From contig JAJUHF010000001.1 of assembly GCA_029268045.1 (NCBI GenBank), positions 1-64,000 on the forward strand: a stretch of DNA of 64,000 nucleotides. The letters run 5' to 3'. Both the position numbers and the translations under genes were made by a program. The DNA comes from Anseongella ginsenosidimutans (GTDB lineage Bacteria > Bacteroidota > Bacteroidia > Sphingobacteriales > Sphingobacteriaceae). The notes below the pieces were generated by a model. That model ran no database searches and was not told where the DNA came from. It was given only the letters and a program-made list of their open reading frames with translations. Shown here piece by piece: positions 10,901 to 19,774 of the stretch (positions within the stretch are counted from its first letter, which is position 1; every line of letters starts with the position of its first letter).

Positions 10901-11048
10901 CTGCCTTATCCGTCACCCGGCCTGTCACCTGGTTCTGAGTCGTCGCGGCCGTGCTTCCGGAATAGCCGGCGATGAGAAACAGGTTCAGGACGATCCACCA
11001 AACCCGTCTTGAGCACTGGTTGAGTAAGAATAAATGTTTCATATACAT
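7956..11048 (-). CDS. SusC/RagA-family TonB-dependent outer-membrane transporter
   Basis: This 1030-residue protein has a signal peptide, then a carboxypeptidase-regulatory-like domain (G-R-V-T-D-K-A-G-L-P-L-P-G-A-N-V). A TonB-box-like stretch follows (L-E-E-V-V-V-I-G-Y-G-T), then a plug domain containing the SusC signature around D-G-V-I-Y-L-G-S-L-N-D-I-N-P-N-D-I-A-S-V and a large beta-barrel ending in an aromatic-rich strand (S-L-G-V-N-V-S-F). It has no STN domain, unlike the second SusC in the window, so it should be controlled by the divergent AraC regulator rather than a sigma/anti-sigma pair. It is first gene of a susC-susD-GH106 operon. Either the first ATG (11048) or the one two codons later (11042) could be used. 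Confidence 0.96.
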   Translation of the reverse strand: MYMKHLFLLNQCSRRVWWIVLNLFLIAGYSGSTAATTQNQVTGRVTDKAGLPLPGANVQVKGTTMGVSADENGRFAIQADGNEVLLVSMIGYATQEIPVNSRTVIDVILEADFFGLEEVVVIGYGTTSRQDFTGSVSSLRMEESPVALLPNTNTLEALKGNIPGLDIGATNTAGGQPSMQIRGQNSISGTNDPLIVLDGVIYLGSLNDINPNDIASVDVLKDATSAAAYGSRSANGVIAITTKRGRSDKPMISLNTSTGVQRWQNQPVMMRGEQWIEVVNARNQYSEGSINWLKPGELANREAGRETIWLDEITRTGVMQTYQASVSGAAQRVNYYFSSSYDDNEGVIIGDDFNRVSLLGKLETQIADWLELGLDAAFSRRDYSGIAANVGEAQTMSPYGVMFRDDQGNLEKYPYTQSGVNPLWGVEDGLRDNQDIRNNFRLNARMEVAIPWIDGLSYRVNYLTNLDRNQSANFTYEGFYVQEGEGLERYDPGVIQGFLTNANGNMNNNKTRSYVVDNILNYRRDFDRHVLDVTLVATRDYLKYQMVNSIGSDFASNGNTALGRWGLHKATVQRTDLDAYEATNVGYLGRVSYSLDNKYYFTGSYRRDGASVFGANNKWGNFAAAGIAWRISNEDFMRNFSSLDDLKLKFSWGQNGNQGIDPYGTLSTVANSASGGVRYQFYDQPGVIQYGLYQNALGNADLGWETTESWNTGFESAWLNNRLFVDLDIYFSQTRDQIFTRNIPVMTGFKTIKTSMGRVDNQGIELTVRSVNVQTQDWYWNTALTFWKNNNKLVELYGEDNDGDGKEDDDISNNLFIGHSLGAIYGYVQDGIVQEDDVEYMELTGAAPGAPKYKDTDGVPGITADDRQILGYDKVNFRMSLANSLSYKQFELYVMVTGNFGGNNHYLRSNTAAYMTSGTGRFNDNMTYKPYWTPENPSNVYPSAYFAGDGRYLALQSRGFVRVQDVTLSYTFRQPWMQTARISNLRLFLTAKNLGTFTNWYGGDPETGARIRDNVPPVLSTYSLGVNVSF

Positions 11049-11124
11049 TAATTATTGTGGTTCGAAGGGGCTTCCGGTAAATTCCGGATTGTTATCTTTA
11101 TTGACATGATCGGGTTAGCAGGAT

Positions 11125-11154
11125 TAAAGATAGTATGAATTTGTTCATAATTAA
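11125..11154 (-). promoter_or_regulatory. Probable promoter of the susC-susD-GH106 operon
   Basis: On the minus strand a -7 box TATCTTTA (11132-11125) matches TAnnTTT of the Bacteroidota consensus, and TTA lies exactly 19 bases upstream (11154-11152) in place of TTG. The spacer contains a perfect inverted repeat, TATGAA-N4-TTCATA (11134-11149), which could bind a regulator. A second repeat, CCGGAA twice at 10-base period (11087-11072, minus strand), lies between this promoter and the susC start. Start point and regulator are inferred. Confidence 0.5.
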
Positions 11155-11192
11155 ATACATATTCTGATATTTATTTTATAAAAATTGCCTGC

Positions 11193-12068
11193 ATGCAGAA
11201 TTACCATAAATACGTTTCGGTTAGCGAAGAGGACGAAGACTGGGGGCTTTACCTGGTTACCGCCGGACAGGCCCGCACCGACAAGGGCAGTCGCTATCCC
11301 GGAGGGGATCACCCGCGGGAATACCTTTTCAACTGGAATAGGGGACGGATTCTGAACGGACTCTATATTGTCTATGTGGCCAGCGGGAAAGGAATCTTCG
11401 AATCGGCCAATACGCCGGCCACCACCATCGGGGAAGGCACCTGTTTTCTTTTATTGCCTAACGTCTGGCACCGCTACAGGCCGGATCCGCATTACGGATG
11501 GCGCGAATATTGGATTGGGCTGCGGGGCAGCATCCTCCAGGATTGGATTGAAAAACAATGCATCCCGGCTGATAAAACCCTCTATCATACGGGAGTGAAC
11601 CATGAGCTTACTTCGCTTTTTAAAAACATCCTGGATTGCATCCAGCATAACCCGCCCGGGTTGCAACCGCTTGTTACCGGTATGGCGCTGCAATTGCTCG
11701 GAATAGTGCTTGGCACGGAAAAGAAGCAGTTGCCGCAAACCATCGAACAGAAGATTGAGTGGGCCAAGTCCTTTATCAACGACCATCTCGAACAGGATAT
11801 CCGCGGACCGCAACTGGCCAAGGAGTTGGCAATCAGTTATTCACTTTTCAGGAAACAATTCAAAAACCTTACAGGGAAGTCTCCTGCCCAATATCATCTG
11901 GACAAACGAATGGAGAAAGCGGGCGAATTTCTTTCCACTACCCGTTTATCGATAAAAGAGATCGCGTCGATCATGGGCTTCGATTCCATCTATTATTTTT
12001 CCAGGGTATTCCGGTCGCGATCCGGTCTTAGCCCGACCGCCTACCGGAAAAAGCATTTTCTCCATTAA
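11193..12068 (+). CDS. AraC-family transcriptional regulator (cupin sensor plus HTH)
   Basis: This 291-residue regulator has an N-terminal AraC-type cupin sugar-binding domain (about residues 20-160, with F-L-L-L-P-N-V-W-H-R-Y-R-P-D and Y-W-I-G-L-R-G). A C-terminal double helix-turn-helix domain follows (about 190-290, L-A-K-E-L-A-I-S-Y-S-L-F-R-K-Q-F-K, then I-K-E-I-A-S-I-M-G-F-D-S-I-Y-Y-F-S-R-V-F). It is divergent from the susC-susD-GH106 operon across 144 bases and is the obvious candidate regulator of it, probably sensing a released sugar. It closely resembles the second AraC regulator at 24016, which also faces a GH106 gene, so the two look like paralogues. It ends 19 bases before the convergent VCBS-repeat gene. 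Confidence 0.93.
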   Translation: MQNYHKYVSVSEEDEDWGLYLVTAGQARTDKGSRYPGGDHPREYLFNWNRGRILNGLYIVYVASGKGIFESANTPATTIGEGTCFLLLPNVWHRYRPDPHYGWREYWIGLRGSILQDWIEKQCIPADKTLYHTGVNHELTSLFKNILDCIQHNPPGLQPLVTGMALQLLGIVLGTEKKQLPQTIEQKIEWAKSFINDHLEQDIRGPQLAKELAISYSLFRKQFKNLTGKSPAQYHLDKRMEKAGEFLSTTRLSIKEIASIMGFDSIYYFSRVFRSRSGLSPTAYRKKHFLH

Positions 12069-12087
12069 GACTGCGCCCTGGTCCGGA

Positions 12088-13263
12088 TTAAGGCGTGGTG
12101 CCTTCGTTGTAAAACACGTACAAACCGTCTTTGCCGGCTACTACGATGTCCAGACGGCCCGTATTCCGAAGGTCGGCGGTCGAAAACGAGAGCCCGGCCC
12201 CCTTCCCCACGCCTAACGGCCCGTAACTGATAACCTGTTTGGAGAACGACTCCCCGTTCCATTTGAAATAGTAAAGACCCAGCAAATCGTCTGCTCCGGG
12301 ATCCCCTCCATTATGTGCCCGGTACCGCTTGCCGGTTAACAGCTCGCCTTGCCCGTCTCCATCCAGATCCACCCATTGCATGGTATGATATTGGGAATTG
12401 AAGGGATCGATCGGGTGTTTGACCCAAGCCCGGTTCCCTTTCGAATCGACGGTTTGTTCATACCAGTCAAGACCGTAATCATGCCCCTGGCCTACGATGA
12501 TATCCATTTTCCCATCCTGATTCACATCAACCAGGAGAATGGGAAGGCTGGCGCCTCCGAAATCGAATTCCTCATGCAATACCCACTTCCCGGTCAAGGG
12601 GTCTTCGGGGGCTTCGAGCCAACCGTTACTGATCACAAAATCCCCCCGGCCGTCACCGTTGACGTCCCCGAAACCGAGTCCGTGCCCCTGATTGGCTGCA
12701 ACGACTACTTCCTGGAACCGGCCGGCGGCCCGCCCCGTGCCGTCGCGTAGCAACTTGAAAAACCGAAGCGGATGACCCGGTGTATTGGGAACAATCTCGA
12801 TATGACCGTCTCCATCAATGTCCCAGCCCATGGTGCCTTCCACATTCCCGGTTTCCCCGATAATATGCTGTTTCCATTCCTGGTCGTCGCCCGGGTTTTC
12901 GTGCCAGCGTACGCTGTTGCTGAACCAGCTTCCGGTCACATAGTCCATCCGGCCGTCGCCGTTGACATCCAAGGGGATGTTGGAGAAATCATCCCAGTAT
13001 TCACCATAAGGTTTTACCGGACCGATGTAATGTTTCCGAATAAAATTCGGGCCTTCATACCAGTAGGCTCCCGAAACCAGGTCGGATATCCCGTCACCAT
13101 TTACATCAAACACGCCCACGGACTCATAGCTTTCCGATGCAATCTGCACTTTTGTAAACCGAACCGGGCCCAACGGCTTCTCCTGGCCCTGGGTTTCGCC
13201 AATCGGCACCATCGCTGCAGCTAGCGCAAATAGGAAAAGGGTCTTACTTTTCATGCTGATCAT
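12088..13263 (-). CDS. Secreted FG-GAP/VCBS-repeat protein
   Basis: This 391-residue protein has a signal peptide (about residues 1-27) followed by seven repeats of the FG-GAP/VCBS type, each with a D-x-[ND]-x-D-G-like calcium loop: D-V-N-G-D-G-I-S-D, D-V-N-G-D-G-R-M-D, D-I-D-G-D-G-H-I-E, D-V-N-G-D-G-R-G-D, D-V-N-Q-D-G-K-M-D, D-L-D-G-D-G-Q-G-E and a degenerate D-L-R-N-T-G-R-L-D. These repeats fold as a seven-bladed beta-propeller in family members. The ATG overlaps the stop of the upstream dehydrogenase/cytochrome gene by four bases (ATGA), so the two are translationally coupled and probably act together. The catalytic or binding role is unknown. A start three codons later (13254) is also possible. 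Confidence 0.85.
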   Translation of the reverse strand: MISMKSKTLFLFALAAAMVPIGETQGQEKPLGPVRFTKVQIASESYESVGVFDVNGDGISDLVSGAYWYEGPNFIRKHYIGPVKPYGEYWDDFSNIPLDVNGDGRMDYVTGSWFSNSVRWHENPGDDQEWKQHIIGETGNVEGTMGWDIDGDGHIEIVPNTPGHPLRFFKLLRDGTGRAAGRFQEVVVAANQGHGLGFGDVNGDGRGDFVISNGWLEAPEDPLTGKWVLHEEFDFGGASLPILLVDVNQDGKMDIIVGQGHDYGLDWYEQTVDSKGNRAWVKHPIDPFNSQYHTMQWVDLDGDGQGELLTGKRYRAHNGGDPGADDLLGLYYFKWNGESFSKQVISYGPLGVGKGAGLSFSTADLRNTGRLDIVVAGKDGLYVFYNEGTTP

Positions 13264-16200
13264 TTTTGTGTCAGAAGATATGATAATAAGCTATCGAACT
13301 CTTCCTGTGAGAGCACTTCACCGAAATTGCCCGGCATCAAGGTAAATTCAGAGGCTTCCTGCGAGGCAATATTTGATTTGGCGACCGCAAATTCCGCCCC
13401 GGTCACGTCGGCGAAAATAATCGTCTCCCCTTCTTCCCGTCTGAACAGGCCGGTGAGCGTTTTTCCATCGCGGGTTTTTACAATATAGTTGCGGAACGAT
13501 TCGGAGACATTCCTGTTGGGGTCGAGGATTTTTTCCGCCAGCGCGTTCGGACCCCAGTTTCCAATACCGGTCAGCTGCGGACCGATCATGCCGCCTTCTC
13601 CATTGAGCTGATGACAGGGTGAGCAGTGGAGCGCAAACAGTTTTTTTCCTGCGGCGACCATGTCGTCGTCTTTCGGGGCTTTGCTGAAATTAACCATCCG
13701 GGTCCACAGCAAGGCTTGCTTTTCTTCGCTCACGGGCGGGATATCGGCCGTGAGGGATTCGTATTTCTCCTGCTGTTGGGCACTCAGATCGGACAGTCGC
13801 TGCTTGACCTGCGGATCCAGCAGGGTGCGCGGAAAAATCTCTCCTTTCTCAACTTTTTCGAAAATCAGGGCAACCCCGTTGGGAGCATTCGCCAACGCTT
13901 TGACGATTTCCACCTGCAGGGCGGCCGGCGCGTTGGGAACCGAAGCAAGCAGCTGGGTTACCTTCTTTCCGGGAAATTCGCCCAGGACAGCTGCAATCTG
14001 TTTTCTCAGTTCCAGATCGGTCGAGTCGCTCTTGAGCAGGTCCCCGGCAAGCGCGGCATGCTGTTCCCGATCCAGCTGCAGCAGGGAGCGTGTGGCGCTG
14101 ATCTTCACGTTTCGTTCGGTTTCCGGTTGCTGGAGCGCTCTTTTCAACGGATCGCTTAGTGCGGCCAGCCGTGCCTGTCCCACGTATTCGACAGCGAATC
14201 GCTGGCGCGCGATGTCCCGGTTTGATGCGTTGCCCGCGGGAGCAGACCCTTTGGGCGGAAAATAAGTATTGAGAATATCCCGGGCCAGGGACTCTCCCCA
14301 GGAGGACAGGGCCGGACCTTCTTTTACGCCGCGCTGCGCGATCCCCTGCCGGATCGCCGTAAAGGCGTTGAACGAGGCATCCATATCCTGCCCATGTGCC
14401 TTTCTGGCAGTGGAGATGACCGTTTCCAATGTGCTTTCCGGAATGAACCGGGCGGTATGTTCCAAGAAACGGGGAAGCTGCTCATTCGGAACGGTATGCG
14501 CTCCCAAATAATTGAACAGGAATATTCCCGCCTGGGGCGAATGAACGCCCGTTATCACGTCGGCCAAGGTGGAGGCCTGCCGGTCATCCCAGTCCTGTGC
14601 CACCACTTCCTTGACCAGCGGCTCGTTCCTCAACAGATTACGCAGACTGAGGCGGGTGGTATATAATAGGTGCGTATCGTAGTCCGGGATACGGTCCCGG
14701 AAGGCCAGCAGCTGTTCTACCGTATTTTTTTGCGGGTAGTTTGCAAGCACCTCGACCGCTGCGCGTTGCACGTGCGGATCGGCATCCTGTAATGCTTCGA
14801 GCGCCAGTTTATAGTGGTCTTCGCCGGAAGATTTCATTTCGGCCAGAATGCGCATCGCATGGATCCGGATGACGGGATCCTCATGCCGGGCCGCTTTCCC
14901 TGCCAGCTCGTTATCCAGGGCATCCAGACGGTACAGGGCCCACAGGGCGTGCACAAACTCCTGGGAACTGAGATCGGGATCCTGAACAAAGTTCCTCAGA
15001 GGCTGCACCGCCTCCTGACCCAAGCGCTCCACGAGCTCGTTTGCGATTTGAAGGCGGACCTTCAGGTTGCTGTGCCGGAAGCCTTCCAGCAATTCCTGGA
15101 TGCCTGCCTGGGTCCAATCTTTTACTTCCTGACTGTTTCCCTTATAGGTGATCCGCCAGATCCTGCCGCGGATGCGGTCCCGGGCGGGATGATCCAGTGC
15201 AACTTCATAATGCCCGATGATGCTATTGTAAAAATCGGCGATATACAAGGCGCCGTCCGGTCCAACCTTCACATCCACCGGGCGGAACCACGGATCTTCA
15301 CTCATAACCAGGTCCTGTTCCGCCTTGGCCGAGGGAGTGGACCCGTTAAATTCAAAACTGTATCGGTGAACCCGGCAAGTGACCACATCTCCGATAAAAA
15401 GATTCCTACGGAATTCTTCAGGGAATGCCTCTCCGGAATAATAGGCCATGCCCGCCAGGGCGGTGGATTCCTCGCCATGGGGCTTGGTATCGGGCGCAAA
15501 GCCAATTCCTTCCGGCCTTTTGCCGAAATGCGGATAGTCCGCTCCGCGGATCAGCTGATAAACAGGCGAAGAATGGCAATCTACCGAATACAGATACCCC
15601 AGTTCATCAAATGCCAGTCCGAAGGGGTTCACGCGACCAAAGGTCGTCTGTTCTACCCGGCTTCCATCGGGCCGGAACCGAAATGTGTTTCCCGACTCCA
15701 TGGTAATGGAATCCCCGTCTGTTCCAGCCACCGTAGAGCGATTGGTAAAGCCATGATCGGCATGGATCCAGCCATCGAAACCCCATGCGAAATTATTGAC
15801 CATCCCGTGGGTATCCCTGTATTGAAAAGGCCCCAGCAGGACCGAGGACCTGTCGGCCTTGCCATCCCCATCGGTATCGCTGAAACGATATACGTTGGGA
15901 ATGCTGTATGCGATGGCGCCATCGCGATAAGGCATGATCCCGATGGGAATGTTCATTGTATCGCTGAAATGAGTAAACTTATCGGCACGTCCGTCTCCAT
16001 CGGTATCTTCCAGTATACTGATCCGGTCCCTTCCAGGACCATCGGCAGCAAACGGATATTCGTACGACTGGGTAACCCACATTCTTCCTTTGGCATCGAA
16101 GGCAATGTTCATGGGTTTCCCGATATCGGGCTCGGCGGCATACAATTCAATTTCGAAACCCGGCGGCAATTTAAAGCCGAGCCGTTCTTCCTCCGGTGTG

Positions 16201-16334
16201 CGGGGATCCGTGGAACGAATGTGTTCGGAAAATTTCTCACCGCTGAACCGTTCCGCATCGTCCGTCTGTTGCGTGCCCGTGCAGCCCGAAAGCAGAAGCA
16301 GAAGAGAAACACAACCGATTCGTTGAAAATTCAT
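13260..16334 (-). CDS. PVC-type membrane-bound dehydrogenase with HEAT repeats and cytochrome c domain
   Basis: This 1024-residue lipoprotein has lipobox L-L-S-G-C with Cys18. The N-terminal half (about 50-400) is a glucose/sorbosone-dehydrogenase-like beta-propeller of the PVC-type membrane-bound dehydrogenase family (G-F-E-I-E-L-Y-A-A-E-P, D-T-D-G-D-G-R-A-D, F-R-P-V-D-V-K-V-G-P-D-G-A-L-Y-I-A-D-F-Y). HEAT-like helical repeats follow (about 410-860), then a heme-binding domain with C-S-P-C-H at 904-908 and a distal Met in L-M-P-G-N. It is probably an outer- or inner-membrane-anchored periplasmic sugar or alcohol oxidase passing electrons to its own heme. The true substrate and cofactor (perhaps PQQ) are unknown for most of this family. 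It is one of four such proteins in this window, and is followed, with 4-base overlap, by the VCBS propeller gene. Confidence 0.85.
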   Translation of the reverse strand: MNFQRIGCVSLLLLLSGCTGTQQTDDAERFSGEKFSEHIRSTDPRTPEEERLGFKLPPGFEIELYAAEPDIGKPMNIAFDAKGRMWVTQSYEYPFAADGPGRDRISILEDTDGDGRADKFTHFSDTMNIPIGIMPYRDGAIAYSIPNVYRFSDTDGDGKADRSSVLLGPFQYRDTHGMVNNFAWGFDGWIHADHGFTNRSTVAGTDGDSITMESGNTFRFRPDGSRVEQTTFGRVNPFGLAFDELGYLYSVDCHSSPVYQLIRGADYPHFGKRPEGIGFAPDTKPHGEESTALAGMAYYSGEAFPEEFRRNLFIGDVVTCRVHRYSFEFNGSTPSAKAEQDLVMSEDPWFRPVDVKVGPDGALYIADFYNSIIGHYEVALDHPARDRIRGRIWRITYKGNSQEVKDWTQAGIQELLEGFRHSNLKVRLQIANELVERLGQEAVQPLRNFVQDPDLSSQEFVHALWALYRLDALDNELAGKAARHEDPVIRIHAMRILAEMKSSGEDHYKLALEALQDADPHVQRAAVEVLANYPQKNTVEQLLAFRDRIPDYDTHLLYTTRLSLRNLLRNEPLVKEVVAQDWDDRQASTLADVITGVHSPQAGIFLFNYLGAHTVPNEQLPRFLEHTARFIPESTLETVISTARKAHGQDMDASFNAFTAIRQGIAQRGVKEGPALSSWGESLARDILNTYFPPKGSAPAGNASNRDIARQRFAVEYVGQARLAALSDPLKRALQQPETERNVKISATRSLLQLDREQHAALAGDLLKSDSTDLELRKQIAAVLGEFPGKKVTQLLASVPNAPAALQVEIVKALANAPNGVALIFEKVEKGEIFPRTLLDPQVKQRLSDLSAQQQEKYESLTADIPPVSEEKQALLWTRMVNFSKAPKDDDMVAAGKKLFALHCSPCHQLNGEGGMIGPQLTGIGNWGPNALAEKILDPNRNVSESFRNYIVKTRDGKTLTGLFRREEGETIIFADVTGAEFAVAKSNIASQEASEFTLMPGNFGEVLSQEEFDSLLSYLLTQK

Positions 16335-16443
16335 AAATCAATAGGATTAGGATCACAAAAAGCAAATATTCTGTTTTACGCGGGGCTAATCTTTGCGGAT
16401 ATTACCATAAAATAATACTATTTTGTCCATTTCGTCCTATTTT

Positions 16444-18600
16444 TTACTCCAAATTGGCAGTTTGCCGCTGCCAAAGCCGGTAGTACGGTCCCTTCTGTCC
16501 CAGGAGTTCGAGGTGCCGGCCTGTTTCAACTACTCCTCCCCGGCCCAGCACAACAATCCGGTCGGCCTCCTGGATGGCAGGTAAACGGTGCGTGATGATG
16601 AGGATGGTTTTGCCTTTGTCGCGAAGCGAAAAGAAGGTGTTCTGAATCCGGCTTTCAGCAACCGCATCGAGGGAAGCGGTTGCCTCATCCAGTACCAATA
16701 CCTGCGGGTTACGGTACAAAACCCGGGCAATGGCTACACGCTGCCGTTGCCCCCCGGAAAGACGCGTGCCCCCTTCCCCAATACCGGTATGCAGACCTAA
16801 AGGAAGGGTTTCGAGGAAATCCATCATTCCCGCGCCCTTGCATGCGTAGAGGACCCGCTCCATATCAGGCGCGTATTCGCCCATTGCAATGTTTTCCAGT
16901 AGGCTTCCGGGTAAAAGGTGGATTTGTTGGGGGACAATCCCTACGATCCGCCGCAGGCGCTGGGGATCGACGTGCCGGATATTCATCCCGTTGATCGTTA
17001 TCGTTCCCGATTCCGGAGCATATATTCCCAGCAACAGGGAAGACAAGGTACTTTTACCCGAACCGCTTTCCCCGACCAGGGCTGTAATTTCACCTTCCGG
17101 AATGCGAAGCGTCAGGCCCCTAAAGACGGGAGATCGCGTTCCGTACCGGAACGTAATGTTATTGAAACAGATGGGACCGGCTTTTTCGGGACTGAATTGC
17201 GCTTGGCGGCTTACCGAATCAGGCTCCAGATCCATGATCTCAAATAGCCGCCCTGCTGCAATCAGGGCATCCTGCAGCGTTTGGTTCATTTCCACCAAGC
17301 GGGCTACCGGCGCGGTGAAGTAATTCAGCAGCGTGAAAAAGGAAAGCAATTCGCCCGGTGTCATTTCCCTTTCCAGCACAAACGCTGCCCCAGCCCAAAG
17401 AAGCAGTACCTTGAACAGGGACGAAATAAACTCCGAACCGTTTCCTGCCCACAGCGCATTCAAAGACGATGCGTAGCTGGTCCGGAGAAAACGGACCAGC
17501 CCTGCCTCGGTTTTCATCCCGACGAAATCCTCCACTCCGGACTGCCGGATGGTTGACGCTGCCTGGAGGCTGCTGACCAGCTGGCTTTCCAGCTCCGCAC
17601 TTTCCTCCATGATCCGTCGCTGGGTTTTCCTGTTCAAACTGTTTGAAACAAGGTAAACCGATGCGTACAAGGGAACGATCAGCAGGATCAGAAGCGCCAG
17701 TTTCCAATAATAGGTAAACATAAGCCCGAAGGAAAACAGCAGCATGCACAGGTTTACCCCTACCCCCACCAGCACATCGTTGATAAATACTCTTATTTTG
17801 AACGCATCATTTACGCGCGAAACAAGCTCTCCGGTACGCATCGAGTCCACAAAGGATTGCGGAAGCCTGAATAAATGCCGGTAGTAAGCAAGAATCAGCC
17901 GGGCATCAATCAATTGTCCGCTTCGAAGCGTAAGTACCCCTTTTATATGGTTTATAAAGGCCTGTACAATCAACAAGACCAGCAGTACCGATCCCATCAG
18001 GTTCAGCAGATTGGTATTTCCTGAAGGCAAAACATGATCGATGATTTTCTGGACGAAAACCGACAGCGACAAGCCCAGCACAGTATAAAGGACAGCCCCA
18101 AAAAGCGCCTGCAATAGAATCGCACGGTGCGGTTTAAGCAATTGCAGGAAGCGAATCCAAACCGATCCTTCCATGTTGCCGGGCTGAAAACTTTCGGAAG
18201 GAACCAGTATCACCAGGACGCCGCTCCATTGTTCCACGAATCTTTCGCGCGGGACCTTATGGATCCGTCCATCCGCCGGATCCATGATCCGGATATACCG
18301 GGGCGAGACGCCGACGATCACCACAAAGTGAAAATAGCCCGCTGCGAGCACGACGTGTGCCACCGCCGGAAGCGGAATACGGCTTAAGCTTTCGTAGGAA
18401 CCCTTCACCCCTCTTGCGGAAAATCCCAGGCGTTGCGCTGCATCCAGCATACCCCGTACATTGGTTCCCCTGGAATCGGTGGAAGCATATGCGCGGACGG
18501 TTGCCAGGGGAACCCGAAGTCTGTAAAAGGCGGCTACCGAAGCAAGACACGCCGCGGCGCAATCGGTCCGGTCGTGTTGTTTAACCTTTATTCTTCTCAT
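16444..18600 (-). CDS. Peptidase-containing ABC exporter (C39 bacteriocin-processing type)
   Basis: This 718-residue transporter should cut double-glycine leaders and export the mature peptide. Residues 1-135 form a C39 peptidase with Gln8, catalytic Cys14 (T-D-C-A-A-A-C), His91 (Y-F-H-F-V-V-I) and Asp107 (I-M-D-P-A). The six-helix membrane domain spans about 155-440. The nucleotide-binding domain carries Walker A at 510-518 (G-E-S-G-S-G-K-S-T), signature L-S-G-G-Q at 614-618, Walker B with Asp638-Glu639, and switch His671, so all functional residues are present. The gene overlaps the upstream HlyD-type adaptor gene by 20 bases. Upstream, on the same strand, lie two small peptides with double-glycine leaders, the natural substrates. 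Confidence 0.95.
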   Translation of the reverse strand: MRRIKVKQHDRTDCAAACLASVAAFYRLRVPLATVRAYASTDSRGTNVRGMLDAAQRLGFSARGVKGSYESLSRIPLPAVAHVVLAAGYFHFVVIVGVSPRYIRIMDPADGRIHKVPRERFVEQWSGVLVILVPSESFQPGNMEGSVWIRFLQLLKPHRAILLQALFGAVLYTVLGLSLSVFVQKIIDHVLPSGNTNLLNLMGSVLLVLLIVQAFINHIKGVLTLRSGQLIDARLILAYYRHLFRLPQSFVDSMRTGELVSRVNDAFKIRVFINDVLVGVGVNLCMLLFSFGLMFTYYWKLALLILLIVPLYASVYLVSNSLNRKTQRRIMEESAELESQLVSSLQAASTIRQSGVEDFVGMKTEAGLVRFLRTSYASSLNALWAGNGSEFISSLFKVLLLWAGAAFVLEREMTPGELLSFFTLLNYFTAPVARLVEMNQTLQDALIAAGRLFEIMDLEPDSVSRQAQFSPEKAGPICFNNITFRYGTRSPVFRGLTLRIPEGEITALVGESGSGKSTLSSLLLGIYAPESGTITINGMNIRHVDPQRLRRIVGIVPQQIHLLPGSLLENIAMGEYAPDMERVLYACKGAGMMDFLETLPLGLHTGIGEGGTRLSGGQRQRVAIARVLYRNPQVLVLDEATASLDAVAESRIQNTFFSLRDKGKTILIITHRLPAIQEADRIVVLGRGGVVETGRHLELLGQKGPYYRLWQRQTANLE

Positions 18601-19759
18601 ACGGATTCAGCCAGTCGTTTACATCGTCGAACAGCAGTTGGAATAGCGTCCGCCGGGTGACAGGAAATCGCGCCTGGAGCGTCATCCCCTGCTTCAATCT
18701 GCCCTGATATCCGTTCTTCAGCGCCAGCACCTTGTTTCCCAATTTACAGCGCACCTCAAAAAAGGGATTCCGGTCCGGGCCCTGGAATACATCCCCTGAA
18801 ATATCGGAAACCACGGCCTGTATCGCTCCCCACTGCCGGTAGTTGAACGCGTCGATCTGTAGGTGAACCGGCATGCCGCGCCGGATCAAACCGATGTCTG
18901 CGGGCGGGATGGCGATCCGGGCAAGGAGCCCCGAATCGGGGGAGAGGAGTACAGCCTGTTCCCCCTGATCAAAAAAAGCTCCCGCATGGAGGCCGTCCAT
19001 CTCCTGCAGGATCCCATCTGCCGGCGCGCGCACTTCGTATGATCCACGTTGGGTATGGAGCTTTTTTTCGGCTGAAGCCAATTGCTGGAGTTCCTGGCTC
19101 AGTTCATTCAGGTCAAGTTGCCAGCGGCTGCCCTGTTCCTGATATACTAAATTGAGGCGGTTATGCACCTCCTGAAACGCCATTCTGTGTTTATCAAATT
19201 CCATAGCCGCCACCACCCCCGCTTCAAACAAGTACTCGTAACGCTGGCAACTCGCCTCTGCTTCCCGTAATTCTTCATGGATCCCGCGTGCCCGCTGCTC
19301 GAACAGGTCGTACTGCCGGGCGTATACCGCCGACCGGAGCGGCCCGGGCGGGGTTAATTTTCTTTTATATATCCAGGCGGTCAGTTTTTTCAGGTCGGTG
19401 ATCCGGCCTTGTACAGCAGCCTTTTTTTGCCGGAGGTACACAAGATCCTCTTCAAGCAGGGAAGATTCCAGGGTAAACAACACGTCTCCTTTGGCCACGG
19501 CCTGATTTTCAGTCACGTGGACGGTTGAAACACGACCCGCAACGGGCGCCTTTACCCAGGTGCGCTGCCGGGAGCCGGTCAGGATACCGTTCCCTTTGAC
19601 AACGACCTGCACGGAAATAATAAGCAGCGCCCCTGAGGCAAGGACGAGACACAATAGCACGACCACATACAACAGCCCGGAACGTTTATCCATGCGTTTA
19701 AAATGATGCTCATAGGTATACTCCACCAGTTCGGCTGGCAGCATCCGTGTATTTTTCAT
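18581..19759 (-). CDS. HlyD-family periplasmic adaptor of the peptide exporter
   Basis: This 392-residue protein has one N-terminal membrane helix (about 28-50), then a lipoyl/barrel-sandwich half-motif (V-K-A-P-V-A-G-R-V-S-T-V-H-V-T-E-N-Q-A-V-A-K-G-D). A long coiled-coil region follows (about 105-235), then the second half-motif (V-R-A-P-A-D-G-I-L-Q-E-M) and a beta-barrel end. Such adaptors link an inner-membrane ABC exporter to an outer-membrane TolC-type duct; no TolC gene is present nearby, so a duct encoded elsewhere must be used. It overlaps the ABC gene by 20 bases, indicating one transcript. An intrinsic terminator sits only 20 bases before its ATG, so it is probably expressed at a lower level than the precursor peptides. 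Confidence 0.93.
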   Translation of the reverse strand: MKNTRMLPAELVEYTYEHHFKRMDKRSGLLYVVVLLCLVLASGALLIISVQVVVKGNGILTGSRQRTWVKAPVAGRVSTVHVTENQAVAKGDVLFTLESSLLEEDLVYLRQKKAAVQGRITDLKKLTAWIYKRKLTPPGPLRSAVYARQYDLFEQRARGIHEELREAEASCQRYEYLFEAGVVAAMEFDKHRMAFQEVHNRLNLVYQEQGSRWQLDLNELSQELQQLASAEKKLHTQRGSYEVRAPADGILQEMDGLHAGAFFDQGEQAVLLSPDSGLLARIAIPPADIGLIRRGMPVHLQIDAFNYRQWGAIQAVVSDISGDVFQGPDRNPFFEVRCKLGNKVLALKNGYQGRLKQGMTLQARFPVTRRTLFQLLFDDVNDWLNPYEKNKG

Positions 19760-19774
19760 AGGTTCAGATGAGTT

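Noticed and set aside
14814-16415. 533-codon open frame on the plus strand
   Set aside because: Antisense to the well-supported dehydrogenase/cytochrome gene; its protein has no recognisable domain and the frame is a by-product of codon use.
16410-16445. Possible sixth direct repeat (GGAC-N5-GGAC) upstream of the dehydrogenase gene at 16334
   Set aside because: Period is 9 not 10, CAGGA is missing, and no TAnnTTTG box lies at the 19-base distance.
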